A stretch of 51,667 bases of DNA from Sodiomyces alkalinus F11. Taxonomy: Eukaryota; Ascomycota; Sordariomycetes; Glomerellales; Plectosphaerellaceae. Shown piece by piece: positions 45,400-51,667 of the stretch. The notes below the pieces were generated by a model. It made no database searches. It saw only the letters and a program-made list of their open reading frames with translations, and was not told the origin of the DNA. The DNA lies in the NCBI RefSeq assembly GCF_003711515.1, contig NW_021167087.1:846494-898160 (forward strand), read 5' to 3'. Position numbers and translations under genes: made by a program. Each line of letters begins with the position of its first letter. Position 1 is the first letter of the stretch.

Positions 45400-47350
45400 C
45401 ACCAGATCGTTAAGATAAAGATCAGACAAAGAGGTTAGTCCAGCGAAACCACGATACATAACCAAAAATATAACTAACACCGCTATAACCTTTAGCGAAG
45501 AAGTAGATCGGTAGTCACTATTCTAATCAGGGTAACGTAAGTTAAACTAGAAAGATACCTTAAACGTAGAATAAGTAATTATAAAAGAGGATAATAATTA
45601 TATCTTGATCCCTCGATAGGGATATCCCGAGCCTATCCTTAATATATATATAGGCAGCGGATCCAGTAGCCTTAAAAGGGGGGTTATATAACCGTCTACC
45701 GAACCACTCTAACGCTGTATCTACGCGGTTATAATACGGCCCTAGTTATCTCGATTACGCCCTTATAGCGTAGATAACTCCTAAAAATAAGTAGATATAA
45801 GTCAATAAACTAAGTAAAAAGCTATCGTATACCCTTATTCCTCTAATTACCCCGTCCTCCACGTATACCTAATTAAGGATCCTCTTAGTTCTAGTTCCTC
45901 CGTATATACTTTTCTCTTACTATCTCCACCGACTATTTCCTTAAGATATCTCTTATCTAATCCTCTATATATACCTTTACTTACGCTTTCGTAAGGTTCT
46001 TCCTCCGACTATATAGTTAGGCTTATTAGCCTTTCTAGCCTCTTAATTAGCGGTAGCCTTATCTGCCTCCTATTTAATCCCCGCGTTATAATAAAGCTAT
46101 CCTTCCTAAGGTATAGCCCGAGGCGGCGGTAGATACAGCGCGCTATTAGCTATTACGTCACGGAGGCCCACTCGGTATAGGTTATTAAAGGACTTAACCT
46201 ATTCTTCCTTAGTATATAGGCTTAGCCTGATAGGACTAACGTGCTTAGCTAGAGACCGTATATCTACGAGTCTATAGTAAAGCAGGTAATAAGATATCTC
46301 CGTGCCCTTAGCCTGGTACTTCGCCTCCTCTTCCTATTTATCTTAGATATCGTAACCCCTTTTCTTTAAAGCGGTAGAGGGTTTAGAGGCCTTTAGAGTC
46401 TTAGGCGTCTTAGGCATCTTTAGTATCTTTAGGGGCGGCGTTTTCTTAATAGCCGGCGGCGTCTGCTTTACGGCTTTCTTACCTTTAGGTGTTTAGAGCT
46501 TAAGACTACTAAGACCTACGTTATCGACGTTACTACTACTATCGGATAATACTAGGGGGTCCTAGAAACTCTGGCCGGACGAGTTAGTAAGGTCTATAAT
46601 CTCGGGATCAGGGGAACCAGTAAGGTTAATAGACTCTTCCTTAACTTTAGGCGTTTTAGGAGTCTTAGGACCCTTAAACGGGTTAACCGGTATCTATTTC
46701 TTAGTCTTATTAATAGGCTAGAATCCAGTCGTCTTAGGGGCCTCGGGAAGCGGCGTTATAGGCTTTATAGCTAGTTCTATATAGTGACCGAAGCCGAAGA
46801 GTTCACTAATATAAATTACCTAGCCTTTTTTAATATACCGAGTATATTCCCCTATATTATTCCCGTAATAGCGACCTTAAGTAAACCTATAAATCTTAGA
46901 GCTCTAAGGCAATAGGTATCCCTCTTAGACTAAAGCTTTAATCCATTCTATAATAAAAGGACTATATAAGTAACCGTCTAGCTATATAGGGCTAGGGATA
47001 ATATAGAACTTTTTAGCTATACTATTAACGGCTTCTTTAGGAGCTCTGATAGAAATTATCCACTATATCGTGAAATGGGCGACTTCGAGGAGGCGTTATT
47101 CACCTTTACCGTTAGACTATATACTATTATACCTATATATAATCTAAGTCTCCTAGTCAATAATCAGACTAATAAAATAGTTACCGTCGATATAGTAGAT
47201 TATAGGGATAAAGCGGCTGGTTTTAGCACGTTACCGCGCCTTATCAGAGAGAGTTATAAACTCCGCCTTACCCTTAGTATCTATTCCCTAGCACGGAATC
47301 TTATTAAGGAATACCGTAGGCCTTAAATCCTCTTACCTACGGCTAACCAC
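45400..47350 (-). mobile_element. Degraded minus-strand coding remnant, family unclear
   Basis: On the minus strand a protein-like frame is visible at about 45950-46800 (segments SYYLLYYRLVDIRSLAKHVSP and NNLYRVGLRDVIANSALYLPPP) with a Lys-rich portion before it (about 46380-46760). Stops are RIP-like. It could be a gag-type protein of an LTR element. No diagnostic motif was found. The 83-residue frame at 47075-47326 (+) looks accidental. Confidence 0.35.
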
Positions 47351-47639
47351 CGCACTTATCACTTCTTCTATAGTGCTTTTCTCTTACTACCTATCGGCCT
47401 TAATATCTTTACGTAGCCGGTAGGCTAATATTAAGATAGAACGGACCTTAAGATATCCTTCGCTATATAAGATTATTAAAGGCGATTATAATACGGCGAG
47501 CCCTATAGCCTCTACGTGTAACCCGTTATTCTTATTCTTATCCAGGAGTCCCTAAACTATCTACTAGCCGTCCTTTAAGATAGCTCTAAACCTAGTATAA
47601 GGGGTATTATTATCTATAGCCTTAAAAAGGCAAGGGCGG

Positions 47640-48600
47640 CGTTTCGTATATTAAGCTCGACTTTCTATCTTTTATCGTCGATTTAGATACCCGGCTTACC
47701 GTTACGAACCGGTTTTAGGATACTTTATTAAATATTACTAACCGGGACGTAGAATAGACTTTATTTAGGGAAATACGTGACTTCTTTAAGATGCCCTTAT
47801 TCCGCCGTCGTATCTTCGTGGCTAAGGATCTCGCGGGCCCCTAGAGAGAGTATATTATAAAGATCGTGATAAGGCCTTACGCCGCCAGGGCACTTATCGT
47901 GCAGGTATATAGCGTAGTTAATAAGGTGCCCTGCTAGTACTATAAAGAACACTAGATAGCTATAATAGATCGGGTTAATAATACGATCACGTACCTATTC
48001 TATAAGTGCGTCTCCCTACCGTAGAATCCACGCTTCCCCGACTACGCTAACTATCTATTCTATAAGTCTGCTTACACGTTTCGAGATAAGGGCCTCCGTA
48101 AGGAGTTCTAATAGGCTAAGCATAAGATTAGCTAGCCCGATAATAATCACCCCGGCTTTAAACACTATAATCCCCTCCCTAAGGATAACTTAATACTACC
48201 GTAGTCTTTCTATAACGATAAACGATACCCGATCCACTCCCCTCGGACTAGTGTTTTCCTAGTTAATATAACCGCTATAGGCTATAAGATTACTCGCTAA
48301 ATACGCTAGGCCTATAGCGGTAAGACCTCTAAGACTTATAATAGCTTACTTAGTCTTATCCTAGTGCTTTTAGCTTAGTATAGGAAGGAGGTAGATAGGT
48401 ATTATAATATTATCCGTAAGGCTAAGGAGGTGTCTAACCGGGAGGAAATAGTTATCTACTAGACTATTCTGCTTTCTAAGGGGGCTTAGGTCTAGCGCCG
48501 GGTCTTTAAGAAGTACGGGCCTAAGGAAGGTAACTATAAAAGCGACCCTAACCTAGAAACTAAGTTATTTACTTAATAGGGTGCTTTATAATTAGAAGAA
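47640..48600 (+). pseudogene. Degraded plus-strand ORF, unidentified
   Basis: One plus-strand frame reads as protein with RIP-type TAG interruptions: FFKMPLFRRRIFVAKDLAG, ALIVQVYSVVNKVPC, NTITYLFYKCVSLP, HKIS then DNNHPGFKHYNPLPK, and RKEVDRYYNIIRKAKEVSN. It resembles a retroelement or effector-like protein in composition, but I cannot name it. It is transcribed away from the neighbouring minus-strand remnant. Confidence 0.4.
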
Positions 48601-49990
48601 TAGGTAGTAAGGATAGGTGCGCGGTTTACAGGGTGGCTTATAGGGAAGGGAATTAGATAGTTAATTATCCAAATAATATAACTCTAATAGATAAACAGAA
48701 TTTTTATAAAGTAACGTTCCCTAGTGCTTAGGGTATTACTCTTTTCGCGAGAACTTTATAATAGGTCTGATCAGGGGAATAGGTAATAAGGTTAGGGGAA
48801 ATAAGGTATAAAAGGAGGTCTTCTTCGTGGCTTATCTTCTTCTCTTTCTCCTTCTCTTTATAATAATCCGTTTTCTACTCTACACGAGTAGACTCCACGG
48901 GCCTATCTACCGATAAAGCCCTTATAAGAAGAATAAGATTTATAGGCAGCGGCCGGTAGTCGCTTAATTAGGCTAATAAAACTAGGGAATCCCCGGGTTT
49001 TCCGGTTTTTATTGTTATTACTGCCGTCATCGTGATATTATGTTTTTCTTTATTAGGGGTTTTTCTGGCGGGGCTCTTAACGCCGTTAACTTAGTGTCTT
49101 AAACTTACTCTTCTAGTAACAGGTATAGTGTTGGTCTTTTCTTTCCGGACGAGGAACTTACGTATAGTAGGCTTAAGGGTAGTATATATAGGTGTGGTTA
49201 GGGGAATAGGGTATAATATTAGTTATAGGGAGAGCGATTAGTAATAGAGATTAGGAAAAGGGGCTTTAAGCAGTAGGAAGAGGGTAGCTCTTATACTTCT
49301 AAAATCGGCCTTTAAGATTAACGTAATAACCTAATAAGTTACTAGTACTGGGGTTAGTAAAGGAGGGATTTACGGTTTACGGCTTATAGCCTTTAACGGT
49401 ATTTCTCTTAATTATATTATACTCTTAGTAACCGTCTCTATACTAGTTATTCCCGACTATAACTCCCTTCTGCAGAATAGATAGCTTATATTAAACCGGG
49501 TGTAATTTAGCTTAGGTCCGATACATTATACGGTGATTAGAGGAATAGAAGTAAAGAATTCAAGATTATAATAAAATAAACCTATACTTATTATAGAAAA
49601 GAGAGTGTATAGTGGTATATCTCTATAACGTCTACATAGTTAGGCTTACTTATAAATATAATAAATAATAAATATAGGGAAAAGTCTTCTAATCGGGGGA
49701 AATAAGTCTAGACAGGTTTATAGTATCTCTAATCAGGGTAATAAAGGCAAAAGTTTAAAAAAGAAACGGACTAGGGTCGTAGTTAGAAAGATTATTTATA
49801 GGTTTACGCTCTTTATACTAGCGTATATCGCGACTCTAGGTGGATAAAAGACTTAGCTTTATTTACCCTTAGCCCTAAGACTACACGCTAGCCTCCTAGT
49901 AAGTATAGGCTTTAAAAATAAAGGAAATTAGGGAAAATAATAATAAGGAATAAAATATAGCTTACTAGTATAATCCTCGTACTTACTCGG
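48601..49990. other. AT-rich RIP-degraded DNA, no gene recognised
   Basis: Low-complexity AT-rich sequence with gggg-containing islands and no recognisable frame. It may include LTR or untranslated parts of the adjoining Gypsy-type element. Confidence 0.45.
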
Positions 49991-51667
49991 GTTAAAATCT
50001 AGGCGCTATAGAATCTACACCTCGACGGTACTAGACTCCTTTACCTTTTTTAACTCTTCTTCCAGCTTCTTATAATACTCCCCTAATAACTCTCTTAGTC
50101 TCTCGGAGCGGCGTAAAATATCGTTAATAGTATAATTAGGGGAACTAACGTTATCCTCGGCCTTAGTATCTTCCTTAGGGTCCTTACCAGGTAAAAGGGG
50201 TGCTTTAGTGACTTCTTCGGTAATAGGCGCTCCTCGGGCAGGGTATATAATCTTAAGCTCAATGCTATAGTCCCGTTTAAGTATAGTCTAGTCCTTAGGC
50301 TCCTAGTGTCTATTATCGTTTTTAATAAACTTCTTTAGGCGGTTAGCGGTAAAAGTAATCCCTTTTAGTTCTTCCCTAGTAAGAGTCTTAAGGATAAGGG
50401 ACTTATTATCGTGATTAGCCTTTCGGATACAATATAGGCCGTTCTAGCAGTAGTCGAGCTTAGCCTTACGGCTTATATCGATAGCTTTCTTAGTATCGTG
50501 AACTAGTATAAGATCCTTAACTTATAGCCTTTACTTACGGAGTACCCGGGCACGGCTAGCGTTAATATAGGCTATCCATCGCCCTTATTATTTAGTAATT
50601 ATAGTAATAGCAGCTCATCGGTTAGTATTAAGCTAGGTAAAAGCCCTTAACCGAAGTATTATCTTATCCTTAGGGGTTTTAACGCGGCCCTAGTCTAGTA
50701 CTCTCCAGGTTAGGCAGGTCGTCTTAATCGAGGTAATAGCCTTATAGCCGTATAGAAGGAAGAAAGGGGTACGGCTAGTGGAAGCCTATACCTATAGATT
50801 ATATCTTTCTATAGGAATAAGGTAATAGCCTTAGACGTGTTCTTCTTTAGCAGTCAAGCCTTAACCTAACCTATAAATATATAGCGGGCCTTTATAAGAT
50901 ACTATCCTTAGAGATATTAAATGTTTAGGCAGACCTAGGTAAAAAGGAGGGCGGCCTCGGGCAGGCTTATTACGATTAAGGGGTCCTCCTAAGAACGGCT
51001 ACGGCGGGCCTAGTATTTAGAATAGGACTCGATAAACCTCTAAACGCTCTTATAGATACTATCCTAGAAGTAGTTAGCGGCGAGGCGATAGTAAATACCC
51101 TGCCTTCCTCGGTATCCGGATTTATCGTAGGCTCTCCTAATCAGGTTAACCTAGGTATCCTTATCGTTAATCTAGCGTTTAGGGGTCGAATCGGCTTTAG
51201 TTACTCGGGTCTATAGTAATCCGTTCTTAAGGAATATACGGGTAGCTCTATCTTTGGGCTTTCTTAAGGGCGTTTATAGCGTATTATTAAGGCTCCTCCC
51301 ACTTAAAGGTAGTATTCTTTCGTAGCGGGTCGGTTAGGGGTCTAGCGATAATAGCGAACTTATAAATCCAGACTCGGTAAAAGGTAGCGAGACCGAGGAA
51401 TAAACGAATATTAGAAACTATACTATACCTCTCCTACTCTTAGACCTTTACTATCTTAGCCTGCTTAGAGGAATAACTATTAGTGCTATAGATATAGCCC
51501 ACGATAGTGGCTACTTTCTAATACTACTAGCTTTTAATACCTACGATAATACCTTTAGCTAGTTCTACGTTAAGAAGCACTTTATCGATATTAGCGATAT
51601 ACTCGGCTATAAAACGGCGAATTCCTAGTCTAATTAGGGTATCCTCGTAGGTAGTTATCGGTCCTTT
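49990..51667 (-). mobile_element. RIP-degraded Ty3/Gypsy retrotransposon pol, running off the window
   Basis: Reading the minus strand from the window end: RT thumb and connection (SSKQAKIVKV, IRLFLGLATFYRVWIYKF, ARPLTDPLRKNTTFKWEEP) typical of chromoviral Gypsy elements, then in the integrase part LIRRAYDKSGYRGRQGIYYRL and DSIYKSV, matching the H2C2-type approach region. TAG/TAA interruptions are RIP-like. The RT palm lies beyond base 51667. The basic/acidic segment near 50000-50300 would be its C-terminal end. Confidence 0.75.

Larger units (their letters stand above)
40523..45400 (-). mobile_element. RIP-degraded Ty1/Copia retrotransposon
   Basis: Read on the minus strand, pol domains appear in Copia order despite many RIP stops. 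The pre-integrase region (about 44000) has RLRHAGPKPLRHLK. The integrase core (about 43050-43900) has FFTDRYSGF, YKVRVFESNNKL, then ERATTMVILKGRAMN and PRAYIGYLIGYNS. Reverse transcriptase has YVNDIVI at 41700-41717, where the normal YVDD Asp is changed as expected from G-to-A. The RNase H end has VDGLTKALYSEKFK at about 40790-40830. A gag-like region probably occupies 44200-45300. CpA is nearly absent. The 3' LTR enters the gap; no 5' LTR was recognised. The left copy at 1-701 has a different LTR start, so it is another family. Confidence 0.85.

Noticed and set aside
47075..47326. 83-codon plus-strand frame in the right AT-rich block
   Set aside because: No motif and flanked by decayed sequence on both strands. 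It is probably chance, though a fragment of a mobile-element protein is possible.

Overview
The window looks like a scaffold piece from a filamentous ascomycete, most likely a Sordariomycete. The genes are GC-rich and split by short introns (mostly 55-145 nt) with GTRNGT donors and CTRAC branch sites. THI4 carries a fungal-type TPP riboswitch in its leader. The transposon-rich flanks show the signature of RIP (repeat-induced point mutation): CpA/TpG is almost gone, TpA is in excess, CpG is kept, and Trp/Gln codons have become TAG/TAA. Genus cannot be fixed from sequence alone. Two runs of N (21672-21716 and 40393-40522) are assembly gaps.

Layout: (1) 1-~6400 is an AT-rich block of decayed mobile elements. 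It holds two Copia 3' ends with LTRs in the same orientation, then a putative 2.9-kb terminal-inverted-repeat element with an integrase-core gene and a convergent second ORF. (2) ~6400-40392 is a gene island with thirteen protein genes: a fungal multi-pass membrane protein (-), a Cys-rich nuclear-type protein (-), a 4.1-kb region without genes, an NAD(P)-dependent extended SDR (+), a SET-domain protein (+), a 1193-aa Zn2Cys6 transcription factor (-), a signal-peptide-bearing agmatinase-type ureohydrolase (+), the splicing factor PRP17 (-), the cornichon cargo receptor ERV14 (-), methionine aminopeptidase 1 (-), kynurenine 3-monooxygenase BNA4 (+), an unrecognised gene interrupted by one in-frame TAG (+), thiazole synthase THI4 with its riboswitch (+), and an uncharacterised DUF7587-like gene (+). 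(3) 40523-51667 is a second RIP-degraded block: a Copia element on the minus strand whose LTR runs into the gap, unidentified decayed ORFs, and the pol region of a Ty3/Gypsy element (-) running off the end.

The genes do not form an obvious pathway or biosynthetic cluster. Most are housekeeping (splicing, ER export, N-terminal Met removal, NAD+ and thiamine synthesis). The best-supported regulatory system is the THI4 riboswitch: the aptamer lies inside a predicted leader intron, and a 7-nt stretch of its P4-P5 arm is exactly complementary to the predicted 5' splice site. The less ordinary material sits at the island margins and in the repeats: the integrase-core element with two convergent ORFs, the TAG-interrupted gene, and the gene next to the Copia junction. 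Exon coordinates were derived by hand from splice consensus and protein continuity, without transcript data.
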